Below, one piece after another: positions 24,140 to 36,566 of a DNA stretch of 64,000 bases. Below the pieces are notes generated by a model. It worked only from the letters and a program-made list of their open reading frames with translations. It made no database searches and was not told where the DNA came from. The position numbers and the translations under genes were made by a program. Source of the stretch: Morchella semilibera. Its lineage: Eukaryota > Ascomycota > Pezizomycetes > Pezizales > Morchellaceae. The stretch's first letter is position 1. The number at the start of each line of letters is the position of its first letter. The DNA lies in contig CM018604.1 in NCBI GenBank assembly GCA_009192285.1, positions 372,001 to 436,000 of the forward strand, given 5' to 3'.

Positions 24140-24472
24140 TTTGGCCGCACCTGCGGTCAAGGGAAAATCAGTGCACTACCCACCACTCAATCAATATATA
24201 TCGATCCTCCCCGCAATTCCTTGAGATCAATATATAGCACCTAGGACCACCCACCTTCAACTCCATCTACCTCACTCACTGTACCTACCTACACAACCTT
24301 ATATATATATATTTATTTATATATATATACCCACCACCACCACCACCACCACTACTTCTACTACCTGCTGCTGCTACTACTACTACTAGGCATCCTTACT
24401 TCCTTCAACACCTCCTCCAGTATATACACTTCGGTCCTCTACTACTACCTCTTCTTACAACCCTCAATCGCA

Positions 24473-25351
24473 ATGTCCATACCACTCACCACCTCAACCT
24501 CAACACCCTCCCCCATCTCCACCCCTCCCTCACTACCACCCACACCCACCTCCTCAAGCACAACACCAAAGTTGAACATCCGGGTACGGGAAGCCACCGT
24601 CAAGGATCTCAACCGCGTGGCCGACATCAGCAGCCTTGCCTTCCTCAACAACGCCCTCTTCGACAATCTCAATCCGCGCCGGCACGAGTACTTTGAGTCC
24701 TTCCGCTACACACGCCTCCGCCATGCCCGCAACGCAATGCTAAAGCCCTCAATGCGCCTGCTGGTCGCAGAGACAGACGACGGCGACGTCGTTGGCTACG
24801 CAATGTGGGAGCGCCTGGGGAACGACGCAATCGCACAGAAGGTCAAGGCCGAGCGCGACGGAATCCTCCTCCGTAAGTCCTCCCCCTTACTTCCTCAAAC
24901 ACCCACGGACCTTCAATTGGGATGAACTAAAAAAAAGCTAATTACTCCCCTACTTCTAGGCCTCGAAAGATTCCTCGTCAACGTCACAGACCGAATAAAC
25001 TCCCTGATTGCGCCAGACCCGTCCGCCGATCCCGTCGCCGCAAACCGGCTCCGCATCGCATCAAACACCCTCGAGAAGCTTCACTGGGACACGGCCGAGC
25101 GCAAGATCCGCTGGCACCTGCACTGGCTCGGCGTCGACCCTGCGCAGCAGCGCAAAGGTATCGGCAGGCACCTTGTACAGTGGGGCCTCGACCGCGCAAT
25201 TGAGGACAAGGTCTGGGCTGGCATCGAGTCGAGCGCCGTGGGCGAGAAGCTCTACTCAAGCATGGGCTTCAAGGTCATTGGCGAGCGGCTGCCGTGCATC
25301 GAGGGCATAAACATGGGCACTGTTATGGCATGGGAGCCAAAGCGCTCATGA
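24473..25351 (+). CDS. GNAT-family N-acetyltransferase
   Basis: Two exons, 24473-24872 and 24960-25351, encode about 263 residues; the 87-nt intron joins in phase 1. After a Ser/Thr/Pro-rich N-terminus (about residues 1-35) the fold begins with LNIRVREATVKDLNRVADIS. A conserved MRLLVAETDDGDVVGYAMWE strand pair follows. Motif A, WLGVDPAQQRKGIGRHLVQW, holds the Q/R-x-x-G-x-G acetyl-CoA pyrophosphate loop. Motif B is GEKLYSSMGFKVIGE. This is a typical cytosolic fungal GNAT with a long insertion between strands; the acceptor substrate cannot be read from sequence. A long TA-rich tract at about 24299-24330 may serve as core promoter. The start at 24473 is the first ATG after a pyrimidine-rich leader. 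Confidence 0.88.
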
Positions 25352-28300
25352 ACTTTGACTCCGCGGGCAGCGGAGGAAAGAGTAAAAAAAAAACGGTTTT
25401 TTATTTTTGTTTTGGGGATTTTTTTTTTATTTTTTTGTATGATATTTACTTTGTTGGCTTTCGGTTTTTTTTTGGTTTTCTCTTGTCTTGTGTGTTTACG
25501 GTTTCTTGTTTGTGGTTTGGTTTTTTTTTTTGTTATGTGGGGTTTTCTCTGTCTCTGTCTCTTTCTTATTTTTCCTCTACGTCGATTTAGCGGTTTTCAT
25601 GGTCACAGACTCGGAGATGTCCAGAGTCGCAATTGTACAAATAGTTAATCAACACGATCACCAAACAACCCCACGTTCCATGAAAGAGCGCAAGTAGTAG
25701 CAGTAGCAGTAGCAGAGTCGACTGCCGCATAAGGGGGGGAAGAGACTCCCCCCCTTCACACGCAATTTACCCTGCATACTCTTATTTTCCTACAAAAACC
25801 TCTAGAGAACGAGCTGGGCGGGCGCGGGCGGGTGGTGGTGTTTCGTGGAGAGGGAGGTTGTTGATTGAGGTGGTACATACTGGTGGTACCCTACTACCAG
25901 TAATAACTAACTACTCTACTACCCCTACCCCTGCCTGCCTCCAGGGGAGGGAGAGGAAGGGGAGGTGGGGGGGAGGGGGGGGGATAAGTTGTGCGAGTGG
26001 GAGTTGGGAGCGGAATTGGTGGTTCGGCAGCGGGCTGTTCGCCAAACGGGAAACAACCAAAAAAAGAAAAGAGAGTGAGCGAGAAAAAAAGGGTTCACAC
26101 ACACACGCATTCTGGCCCGTGAGGAAAAAAAAAAAAAAAAAAAAAAAAAACAATTGAACCCAACCCTAAGGCTTTTTTTCTTTTTTTTTTTACCTTCCTG
26201 GCTAGGATTCAACGGCGCCGAAATACTTATCAATATGGGGGAGTTATTCTACGGACTGCTCTCCCTCCCTCCCTCCCTCCCCGGATGTCGTGACGAACTC
26301 TCGAGCCACAATCCAGTCCGGTCCAGTCCAGTCCAGTCCAGTCTTTCCGAAACGCGAGAGGGAGCGCCGCAGCAGCAGCTTGTAGAGTACGAGCAGCCAG
26401 CAGCCAGCAGCCAGCAGCCAGCAGCAGCAGGCTCAATGCCCGGGAGGGTTTTAGTTTTTGTTCAAGCAATGTGGGCTATTGTCCAGGTTATCTAGGTACG
26501 GTACTGTGGAGGCAGTGGTGGTGGTGGTAAAGAAGGAAAGAAACGTCATACAAGGTTAATCCCAACCCAACCCGCCAACGAAGCGGCGCTCACAGAAAAG
26601 AAAAGAAAAAGGAAAAAAAGAAAGAAAAAACAACCCGATCGCCATAAGAACGCCCATTAAAGTGTGGCAGCCAGACGATATCTTTTTTTGTGTGGGAAAC
26701 TTAGCTCTCCACCACCACCACCAACCACCCCCGATCTCCCTGAATGCGGCTCTTGCCTGAGCAGATCACCGACACGACATTCCATCACGCAGAGCGAGCG
26801 AGCGAGCGAAGCAGAGACCTACCTACCTACCTACCTACTAGATTCGAAGAAGGTACCGCCGGTCCCACACACACACACACACAGAAACAATGATGCTGAT
26901 GCTGATGCTGATGCTGCATAAACAGTTTATATTGGTAAACTCTTATACTTACCTATATTGATAGCAATGGACACGGCAGAACAGGGCAGCCAGTACAGGA
27001 CAAGAAAGTACAGGAACAGAAACAGGATATGTAGTAAGGTAGAGAGAGAGATAGAAAGAGAGAGGTATGTAGGTATGTAGAGTCATGTATAGTTGTATAG
27101 TTCGTGAGCTGAGCTGCGCTGCTTGCTGCCTGCCTCGATATTACTCCACATGTACCCTCTGCAATTGATTGGCATTGATTGTTATTGGCCATACCTTCCA
27201 TTCTTCTCTTTCTACCTTCTCTGCTCTACTTCTACCTACCCTATTTACTTGTAGGCAATAGATCCGGCCAATCGCAACTTTTTAAGTCGTATGCAGCAGC
27301 AGAAACAGCATCAGCAAGCAGAAGAGGCAGAAGCAGCAACAGTCAAAGCGGTTTGGCACGGATAAATACGCAGGTTACACCAAAGCAGTAAGCCTCTCAA
27401 CAGACAGACAGGCGCGAGCAAATCAATACAACGACGAAACCCCATGTCCCACGACAGAGAGAGCTCTTTTTTTATTTTATTTTTCTTAATTTTGGCTTTG
27501 CCAAAAAAAAAACATTTTTTGATACACCCCAGAGTTCCTGCCCTGCAGATAACCAATTAAAATAATTTCATGTCCCGCGCGATCCTTTTATCTATGCACT
27601 AACGGGTCAACACGAATAGGCGTGCTCTGCTCTCTCTCATTTTACAGCTACATACATCTACATGCCATACTGACATCTGCTTGCTTGCCTGTACCTACTG
27701 GCCTGTTAATGACTGCTACCTACTCACATACATGCCATACCTACGATGGCATGAATCAACAATGAGGGGGGGGGGGGGAGAGCGGGGTCAAATCGTTCGT
27801 CCCGTTGTCGATATGTACCATACAATACATACAGCAGCAGCAGCGGCAGCGGCAGCAACAGCATCAGCAGCAGCGAGTCCATGCTCGCTCGCATTCCCCT
27901 CCACCGATCATTGAGCGGAAAGAGGAAGGCTACCGGAATGCGTATAGGAGTGACGCCAGAGATCTCGGTAGTGGCGTGTTTATCGGGCCTGTGGTTGACA
28001 CACGTATCAATAGGAAGATCCTTTCTGTTCCATCCGCTTATTCAACAAAAACAATTCGTTGAGTATTAGCGAGATGTACTGTTATTTAGGCGGTGGCGAA
28101 TGTCGATGAGAGGGAAAAAAAAATATTCTATATGTTTGGAAAAAAGGGGACAATAATCAACAACGTCAACCGTCTGGCACACGAGCAAAAGGGGACCCGT
28201 GGTTTCATGAACAAGGCAAATCGGCAAAAAGTGACCGGGATGGGGGTGAAGAAGCTTAAGCACGGAGCACAGATTGAGCACATGAGCTCGGGGCAGAGAG

Positions 28301-31300
28301 TGGACAGCAAACGAGTATATAGCCGACACGAGTCCTTTGATGATTTCCCTTAAATCTTCGATCTCGTGTATCGAGATGCGCGGGAGTCCGACAGGATTTT
28401 GCATAGGCATTTAACACCCGAGTGATACCTTATGAACAGGCAAACATTTCCGCATTTCCCTGGTTTTACCAAATCCTGGGCCACCAAAGGTTTTCAGTGT
28501 AGCCTGAATTGCGCCTTTACCGGAAAACCGGAAGCTCCAGAGGGTCACCAATCAATGGAACGTGTCATTGATACATAGATGGTTCTTTTTTTTTTTTTTT
28601 TATTAGCTAAGATCCCGATATCTCGGTAAAGCGTGATCTCGTCGACCAGGGAAAAAAATGAGAAGTTGTAGCTTCAGGACTACCGTATCGATAGATCTAC
28701 CTGTAATTAACCTAGCTTTGGTACGGATTTCACAATTCTAAGACGCGGTCCAGAGATCACGATGGGGTTCGGTTCTGCAAGTAATCTAGCCTGCGTTTTG
28801 TGGCATATCAGATCTAACATCCGTACCTACACTCCACCACCATCCTCTTTTTACCCCAACTGACGTACAAGGCTGAGAACAGGCTGATCACGCATGCACA
28901 TACAGGAGGCTTAAAGGGTTCCAGAGCCATGTGTTCTTTGTGGACCAGGCGTTTTGTGATTCGGATCATCCAGCGGCGCTTGGCGTATCCGAAACTGGGC
29001 CGCTGTACCGAAAAAATGTTAGCTGACGATAAGCCATTCGTTAGGCCCTCTTCCAGTAGGTCTTTCCTATAATTTGTCATATGGAGGAAAGTATATTGGA
29101 GTCTTTTTTTTGCGCGCGCCAACACGTGAACTCATGAAGAGTGCTATTATCGGAGATTCTAGCATACGTGTTTTTGTATGATCTCTAATATCGAGAAAGA
29201 AAGAAAGAAGGAACGGAAAATGCGCTTGGGATATACTTCCCGAGAGTGTGTGGTGATCAACCTTTCCCCAGTGTCCTAATCCAATACCTCCGAAATCTTA
29301 TCACCGGACCCTGGTACGACGGCATGAGTTGAAAGGGTTTGAAATTGCGGGGGACCGGTAGGTTTGTACCCTTACATGCACGTACATAATTCAGGGCTGA
29401 GAAGTAAAAACGCATTGTGTAGCTTTCTCTTCTAGCTATGTGTTCCAATTAGGTCCGGAAGACGTAAGTAACATCGATGTTCATTGAGGTCCTGCAACCT
29501 TGTATAGAAGTATGTATTACAGGTAAGGAATCTGTATATGTATGTACCGTAGACAGGTAGGTAGTACGAGTTTTGATCAATATCGAACAATGCTTGCCGT
29601 ATCGCAGACGTGTTTCTGCATGGCATATCACCGCACCCCCACCATGTTTCCTATTCTCCATTAGGATTGTTTTCGAGAAAAACGTGTTTCGATATTGAAC
29701 GGGATGAACCAACATACGAAAATAAGTTCTTGAAAAAAGCCGAAATTATCTTCACCAATTCGGAGATGCATGTATAAGGGCTCATTCTATTAAAAAACCC
29801 AAAAATCATTTGCTTCATTTCCGTTGCATATAGAATTCTAGGTATAGTTTAATTAGATACGCAGAGTCCAAGTACCGGTGAGAGGAATAACGGGCATGCT
29901 ATGCTCAGAACCGTCTGGAGCCGCCTTGCCAGCTGTAAACAGTTGGTAGTTGTGACACGACCGCGATACCATGGTACATTGCATTCTCAATAGTGGGGTA
30001 GGGGTGAGAGGGTTGGTGATATGGTGGGCAGAATAGGTATGCAATGCCGACTGCAATGATATATACTTCTTTTTCGGGGAAGAAGGACGTGCGTAGACTG
30101 TTGCCGAGGTGGATTTTCCTTGAGGAAACGGCATCTCGCGGCCCGGGTTGCAATGAGGCGCACACTCTCGCTTCCTGCTCGTTTCTGTGGGGGTACCCGC
30201 CTTTCTCCATCTTCGCACCCGGTCTATTTACGTCGGTACGTGGCCGCGGTATCGTGCCTCGAGAACGCCGCCAGGAATGAGCTAGACCCTCGCTTGGAGA
30301 GAAGAGGAAGAGGAAACGGGAGAAGAGATCCAGGGGTGGAGGGGAGCCTGGAGGGGTGTTTGCAGATTGCAGAGACTGATGCGGTGGCTGGGCCCTCATT
30401 TCTCAACACTCTCCCCTCCTGCCCGCAGCCCGCCTAAACCTCACAGCTCATTTCACGGTGCGATATTTCTCGTTTGAACGCGTTTATGCGCGCCACCAGA
30501 TATTGCCCGATTGATTTGGAAACCGGCCTAGTTGGTTTCTTACGGATTAATAAGATGTTTTATCCGAAGTAGATTCTGGTGATAAATTATCATATTGTTT
30601 CTTCTTTTGGTTTTTTTGTTTTTCTTATCAGGTTGTGTTTTCCTCTTCCATACCCTGGTACATACTAGTGGCGTGTTCGATCATGGAGATACCTACATGA
30701 TGTACCTGCCTGTAAAAATGCCTAGTGAAAAGTATTTTGCGCCCACCTTCAAGATCACGGTGATTATCACTTCACGGTGCAATTTCCAATTCCCATCTTC
30801 ATGGCGTTGGATCTAGTAGGCCTCAGCCCGTGTTTAGAGTGAGTGCTATCTCATGATTTCACCCATTACGTATCATGATCGAGGGATCGAGAAAAAGCTT
30901 ATTTGAAATCGCCATTACATGACTGCAATTTTGATAGCAGTCTTTTGCTATCAAAAACACAACCAAGTCTAGAGCTGGATGAAAAAAAAGAAGAATAGTG
31001 TTAGTAAATAGAATCTCAATCAGATAACTGGAGTACCCCAAAACAGGAAACTTTAACCCCACCCCGTCATCAAAAGCTTAGCTTAGTGCAATGCGCGACC
31101 AAAACCGACATCATGCTTTTTGACAACCTGCCTGATTGCGTGATCCTCATATGATAGATACGAAGCCCGCAAATCCTCGCAGCCAGAAAACCAATTGGAT
31201 CCGGTGGCGAATCGATAATCCTCAAGTAAACATTTTGCCAGAAAAATCACTCAGAAATATTCTATGATTGAGCCTTGTGATCGTTTTATTCTAGTATAGT

Positions 31301-32305
31301 TAATACCGGTACTTGATTCGTACGTACCTAATTGCCGTACTTTAGAACATGGCGTTCCTTTCATTCCCGGGATTTGATGCCCAGAAGGATGGATAAATTA
31401 AAAAATCTCCGTACACTAGCGGTTTTTGAACTGCAAAGATATGAAACGTATGTGTTCGTTCACCACAGGGATCTCCCCCCGCACTTCACAGCGATGCATA
31501 GAAAGGGAAAGATTCCACATGGGCTGAAGCTCAATTACAACGAATTGGTCAAGTAAGGTCAAGACTTAAAAGGTCAGAAAGCTGAAAGCCAAGGGAGGTA
31601 TTTTTTTGTGACCGAGATTTAGGTGCTTATCGATATGGGGTGCGGGTTGATATCTTCAGCGAAAGTTTTATGTAATCTCCTTTCTTAGTAGTGCTGCATG
31701 CATGTATGAAGTATTAATTAATCAGTCCTTTCTTGGTAGTGGGTATGCGAGTGATAATGTATGAACCCAGGTCTTTTTTTTTTTGTTTACATCAGTAAGA
31801 ACCCAGGTCTTCAGGGTGCCCTGGGAAATATTATTAGCTTGGATTTGTCTGAAATCATAATTGAGACTTCCTCGGTATTACAGTCTACGCCTTCCGCGTT
31901 ACATACCCCGCATCATAACCTTAGAGTACCATTCTGTTTCCAGAGGCACTTATTCGTTCTGGGGCACCGCTTAAATGGTTGAATCAGTCAGGAAGGGGTA
32001 GGTCCTTCCTTAATCTCTTCATTATCTTCTCCATGAAGAGAGTCCAAAGATAATGGTCAGGTCAGCAGGAATTTTGGCTGGTGTTGGTAATTTGAGGTAG
32101 GCAATCCCGGATGAGCCGTAGAGGTTCTTAGCCTGGGAGTGCTGGCAAGGGGTGAGAGGATCGTGAGGGCTGATGGCAACTGAGTGATGACAGAAACGAA
32201 AAAGAAGGTCCAGGAGTTCAAACAAAGGGATTGGTACGTACCTGCTCGTGATTCGCTGGATGGTCAGCCACGTGTTCTGAAGATGTGTTTTCTGTTTGAA
32301 TAAAT
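25352..32305. other. 7-kb gene-poor region, no gene recognised
   Basis: The first 2.5 kb is dominated by homopolymers and simple repeats (A25 near 26124, CCAGT and CAGCAGC near 26320-26430, CAG units near 27830). From 28 to 32 kb base composition is more even, and a few frames of 60-160 codons exist (for example minus 28814-29125 and minus 29905-30399), but none shows a motif, signal peptide or conserved splice context. I leave them uncalled. Confidence 0.45.
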
Positions 32306-32425
32306 TAGAGACTTTGCGCAAATGGAGCCAGCTCTATATTTCGATTATCTGATTGGTAGGCTATGGGATCGGCATCAATCATGTTACCGGAAAATGGAGC
32401 TGGCTCCATTTGCGCAAAATCTCTA
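32306..32425. mobile_element. 120-bp hairpin element (foldback/MITE-like)
   Basis: Inverted arms of 29 bp at 32306-32334 and 32397-32425 differ at one position; both contain TTTGCGCAAATGGAGCCAGC or its complement. The loop of 62 bp does not code. The flanks give a possible TA or ATTA target duplication. Size and structure fit a non-autonomous foldback element or MITE; no second copy is seen here. Confidence 0.6.
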
Positions 32426-35400
32426 TTACCAGCCATCGGAACAAGATTAGAAACAAAGCTGTGCGCAAGGGGTGTTTGGAGATCCGGGGATGAGTACGAG
32501 GGATAGCTTCCATCAGAAAGGGGGGGGCTAGAATCCATATAATTATATTTGCATGCATGGATGCAATGTTGAGTGGTTGTCAGCGTAGCGCGGCAAGCCT
32601 AAGAAGGTAGGTCGAGCGCTAAAGACTGTGTATTGGATGTCGTTTATCCTAGAGCCAGAAAATCAATCTGAGAAGCCTGGACAGTAACGAAGCACAGGAT
32701 GGGAAGGAGAGACAGGGTGTCTCGCCCTACGCTAACCTACATGTAATTTGAACAATCCATATGACGTAATCTGATATCTGCCCTGCCAAACGGTAATTTT
32801 GAACTTTAGCTTGAGCGCCTTCCCGCTTAGATAATGAGAATCCTACCCTGTCCCACACGGGCCTAGAGAAAGCCTAACTGCCCCCAAAGGCTGCACGACA
32901 TGTACTAGGGTGCAAAAAGTGATCAGAATCTGATAAGACACACGCATTCACAGATTCTGATCACTTACCCACACACCCGAGTACCTATAGCTCTTTCAGC
33001 GCCAACGACTGACTTGATTCACAGCACACTAGGCACGAATCATAATCACCGGTAAAAATAATCAAGGATGGACTGCTTAAGAGTTGGTGCCTTCGTAAGT
33101 TACTGTATCATACAGTCGTTCAGTTTTAAGCTCATTTTTGTGCTAACATAGACCGAAGAAACCCCTAGATTCTGGACGCCATATTTTTTTCATGTCCATA
33201 TTGCGTCTTTGAGGGCTTCTTAGGCCGGTAGCAGCAAAACCTGGTATCAGTATACGTATCTGGCCGTATCCGTTGGTAACGTATATAGTCGGATTCCGAC
33301 TTACAGTTTTATGCAATATGCCTAGATAAAATTTCATTCGGCAATTCTAACTATATGAGACTGCCGGTACCTACAAACTACTTATGTTTTATAATACTAG
33401 CTTGTGTGCTTGAAATAATCCTGATGCTGGCTATGCGATTAATACTATGTGTTTACGTGCATGCGTATCTAGATCTACTACCATGGCCAGCGCAACACGA
33501 TGGGAGTCCCACACTAGATATACTGCACTGCTTTCACATCTCTTGCCCTGGTCAGCTGGTGATAGTGGCTTGCAATTGTCGATCCCCCCCGGGCCTTAGT
33601 TTGACAGCCCTTATGAGATGTTTGCTCTACTTCCTCTCCGGTATACATAAAGATGTGTTAATGTAAGGAAAAATACGCCGCTAGAGATACCTATACGTAT
33701 GGATGTGCTTTACTTTATTACTGGTAAATCTGTAGGTGGCGGCTGCTATTCGGTTCCTTACAATAATATCATGTATTTTGTTGATCCTTACTCTTTCTTT
33801 ACCAACACTGTATTGATATTGAGGGAAGAGTGATGTCCTAGTAATCCGACACTTATATATAGTTGTGAAGTAATCTGTAGGTAGGTTCTGGTATTCTACA
33901 GTCCACTTGTGAAAGAAATACCGTTAATCATAGAATATCACTCGCTCAGAATTAGGGTGGATAAAATTATCATCACTTCTATTTGGAAATAAGTTGGCTC
34001 ACAAGAGAATTTTTTTACTTGTTTGACTACGGTGGTCTTCGTTAGCTGGGTGGACGCGTTTCTTCCGAGCATACATGTAGTCAATCAAAGTGCCTAGCAC
34101 TATTTGTCCAGTAGACGTCTAGACATATGTGGCTGTTTTATATATGGGTATAAAGACTTTCTTAACTTTACTGTATACTTGTTAGTCAATCAATTCTTGT
34201 ACTATCTACCACATCGTCCTCTTCACGGTCAAACCATCAACACTAGTATGTATATATATATGGTATTATATTATATGAGTGATCCATCATGGTGATTTAG
34301 CTCCCAGCACAGCCAACCGCCCGGATGTATTTGGAATGTGGTGTACATATTCTGTTTTGGGTTTCTCATTCCACTAGGGGTGCCCTTGAGCGCTAGCTCC
34401 GGGTGTTTGCTACCTCATCCTATTGAAGGACTCGAGCCTAATCCAAACCTTAGGTATGAAGATATGAGATTGGTATCTCTGCTCCTATATCCGTATGTAG
34501 TTCTCTAACTTCGTCCTGATTCCATTCAGGGCAAGGGCACCGGACATATGGTTAGGGTTATTGGAGACTTTCTTTATATATTCTTCTTGTTTCCTTTTTA
34601 AATTTGAGAGGCTATATTCTCTTAGGGCTATTGACTGCTAGTAGGTTACCTAAGGGTTTGAGCCAATTGACCCAGTTCCGTCCCGGATCCCTAAAAACGC
34701 GAATTCCCTCAATGCCCACACCCAATAGATGAAGTGAGTGATAATTCATGAGTCCGGAATATGAGCAGTGGAAAGCTCCCCGAAGGAGAATGGATGGTTA
34801 CACGAGCTCAAAGAATCTATGAAAGAGCTTATTATGCGACGTATATAAGTGGTCATCGGGTTTCTGGTGGCCCTTTAGGTTTAAATTTGAAAGGCATGGG
34901 TGAGTGACCTAGCCTAGTGTTATTACACCGAGAATGTTTCTCAGCTATATAGGAAATATCCATCCGATTTATAGCTAACAAAGATCCCACAGTCCCACTA
35001 GATGCGGGCGTATATAATAGTATACTAATTTCTAGATAGAACCATGAATATAGCCATTGACTGCAATTGTGGCCATGCATGTGGGCTATGACAGTATTTT
35101 TGTTCCTTTATAATTTAAATCATTAAGTTACCGACTGGGGTTCAAAAAAAAATGGGTAAGAAGGGATGTACAAGTATATGGCATCAAGGCCAGGGTGATT
35201 GGGGTCGATCCTGCTAGGAAATAATCGGAATTCACCAGAACTGATCGATGCTAAGCTTAAGCCAAAACTTCACAGCACACAACGAAGTGTCTACTAGTCA
35301 CCCATGTGGTAGACTGGGTGAGCAAACCCTGCATCTTGTGTTTGTGAACTCTCTACGTGCTTGGCTACCTAATAGGGTACTCACCGGCCGGTCGGGACAA

Positions 35401-35450
35401 TCGTATAGAGGTAGAATTAGGCATTCCCACCAATTGGTGCACGAGATATA
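32426..35450. other. Intergenic with a small hairpin; no gene seen
   Basis: A perfect 16-bp inverted repeat (AAGTGATCAGAATCTG) occupies 32917-32932 and 32951-32966 with an 18-nt loop. TACATGTA occurs at 32738 and 34072. The remaining short frames are AT-rich and show no protein character. Confidence 0.5.
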
Positions 35451-35630
35451 CCGAGACGTGGACAAAATCTGGTGCAGTGCAGTTTATACAAACAAGGCAC
35501 ATGTCATACCGGGTATGGAATTAATAGGTAATATTTATGATAGAAACTTCCACAAGATGGAAGTTGACGCCATGACAGCAAATATGTACTGCACCAGGTT
35601 TTGTCCATGTCTCGGCCTGCCGGGCGATAG
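35451..35630. mobile_element. MITE, copy A (left end eroded)
   Basis: The same element as at 61922-62120. The right terminal inverted repeat is complete (CTATCGCCCGGCAGGCCGAG read inward from 35630). The left one starts only at GAGACGTGGACAAAATCTGG, so about 17 outer bases are lost or mutated. The internal sequence aligns throughout with copy B, with mainly G/A and C/T differences plus small indels. No transposase is encoded. Confidence 0.8.
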
Positions 35631-35912
35631 TTAACCAAATATAATTCAATTCATTGGCTTCACATTGATGAGTGCATGGAAATGCGACGTAACTATAAAG
35701 TTGTTTTAAATTTTCTGGTGTTGAGTGCATAAGATTCAAGGAGTGGCATTAATAAAGACACATACTAGACCCGGTTGAGGGCCGATATATAAGGGTTTGC
35801 CATAATAGTAACATAGGAAACATCCAAGGAGCGTCCATCAAACTCTGATATCCTCCACCACCAAACCATCTTAGATCATGTGTATACTAGACATGAAGAC
35901 CCAATGGCTAAT

Positions 35913-36425
35913 TTAAATCTGCTGAAGAGCTCCATTGACACACTTGTATTCGCTGGTCTTGTAGCAAGCCTTTCCGCAAAGATTGGGATAGCTGATGGGG
36001 CAAAGCTGCTGGTCATTGATGCAAACGTACTAGGAGAGCAGTCAGAATCAGTAACTTTTTCTATTGTACCGATTCGAGAGAACTTACAGAGTTCTTGTCA
36101 AAAGGCTGGCCACGGCAAGTAGTGACTGGGGTAAGCTGGCCGCCCTTGCAAGCATATTCAGCCGGATTGTAGCAGGCAATCTGGCAGTTCTGGTAGACGA
36201 TGCCGTTTTGAATCGGGCACAAGTAATTTCCTGGGAAGCAGGTGTACTAATAAGTTCGACCATTAGTTATGACTTTCAAATGATCGATTGCATGGGAAAA
36301 TTTACCTTGGTAGGATCGTACGGCTGTTGGCCGCAGTACCTGATCTCACGCTCCTCAAGAATTGGACTAGCGAAAGCAGAAGCTGCAAGAGAAACGAAGG
36401 CAATGATGAGGGTAGTGAACTGCAT
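35913..36425 (-). CDS. Small secreted protein with two CBM52 (PF10645-type) modules
   Basis: Three short exons on the minus strand, 36425-36306, 36246-36088 and 36029-35913, make 131 residues; both introns are phase 0. The N-terminus MQFTTLIIAFVSLAASAFAS is a clear signal peptide, with SPILEER after it. The first module runs from YCGQQPYDPTKYTC through YLCPIQNGIVYQNC to ACYNPAEYACKGGQL. The second runs from CRGQPFDKNSYVC through QQLCPISYPNLCG to ACYKTSEYKCVNGAL. The spacing of Cys and aromatic residues matches the fungal carbohydrate-binding family CBM52, known from endo-1,3-beta-glucanases. No catalytic domain is present, so the protein may bind beta-glucan of its own or another cell wall, lectin-like. 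Each module is split by an intron at the same position, just before the YTC/YVC tyrosine, which suggests an exon-based duplication. A TATA box lies about 135 nt upstream. Confidence 0.88.
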
Positions 36426-36558
36426 TTTGAAGAAGCTTTTTGTAGGAATTAAAGCGAATGTTATTTTTGATAGCGAGAGTTATAATGCTTTGAGGAAGCT
36501 GGATTGATGGATTCTCGGTGTGGAGTGAAGAGCTATTGTTGGGGGATATCTGCGGCGG

Positions 36559-36566
36559 TTTATATA
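36559..36566 (-). promoter_or_regulatory. TATA box of the CBM52 gene
   Basis: TATATAAA on the minus strand, about 135 nt before the ATG at 36425. Position and match are good for a fungal core promoter. Confidence 0.5.

Larger units (their letters stand above)
13323..24472. other. 11-kb gene-poor, microsatellite-rich intergenic region
   Basis: I find no supportable gene. The region holds seven CTCGAG sites in 13590-13905, a 182-bp tandem duplication (14365-14721), five TACATGTA copies (15078, 19782, 20475, 21388, plus 24118-24139 as a different palindrome), and many poly-C/G runs (near 16139, 18549, 18832, 19879, 20610, 21008, 21458, 23049, 23905). Trinucleotide and tetranucleotide repeats are dense from 18 kb onward (CAG/CTG near 23170-23250, CAGT near 23570). 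Most short open frames here are low-complexity. It could be a long 5' regulatory region for the acetyltransferase gene or simply non-coding DNA. Confidence 0.5.

Noticed and set aside
28814-29125. Minus-strand frame with a basic stretch resembling degenerate transposase sequence
   Set aside because: No catalytic motif, terminal repeat or second copy is visible.
29905-30399. Minus-strand frame of 164 codons
   Set aside because: It has no recognisable motif, signal or splice context, and frames overlap on both strands, so coding status cannot be supported.
36064-36507. Plus-strand frame of 147 codons
   Set aside because: It is antisense to the CBM52 gene exons and has no family feature of its own.
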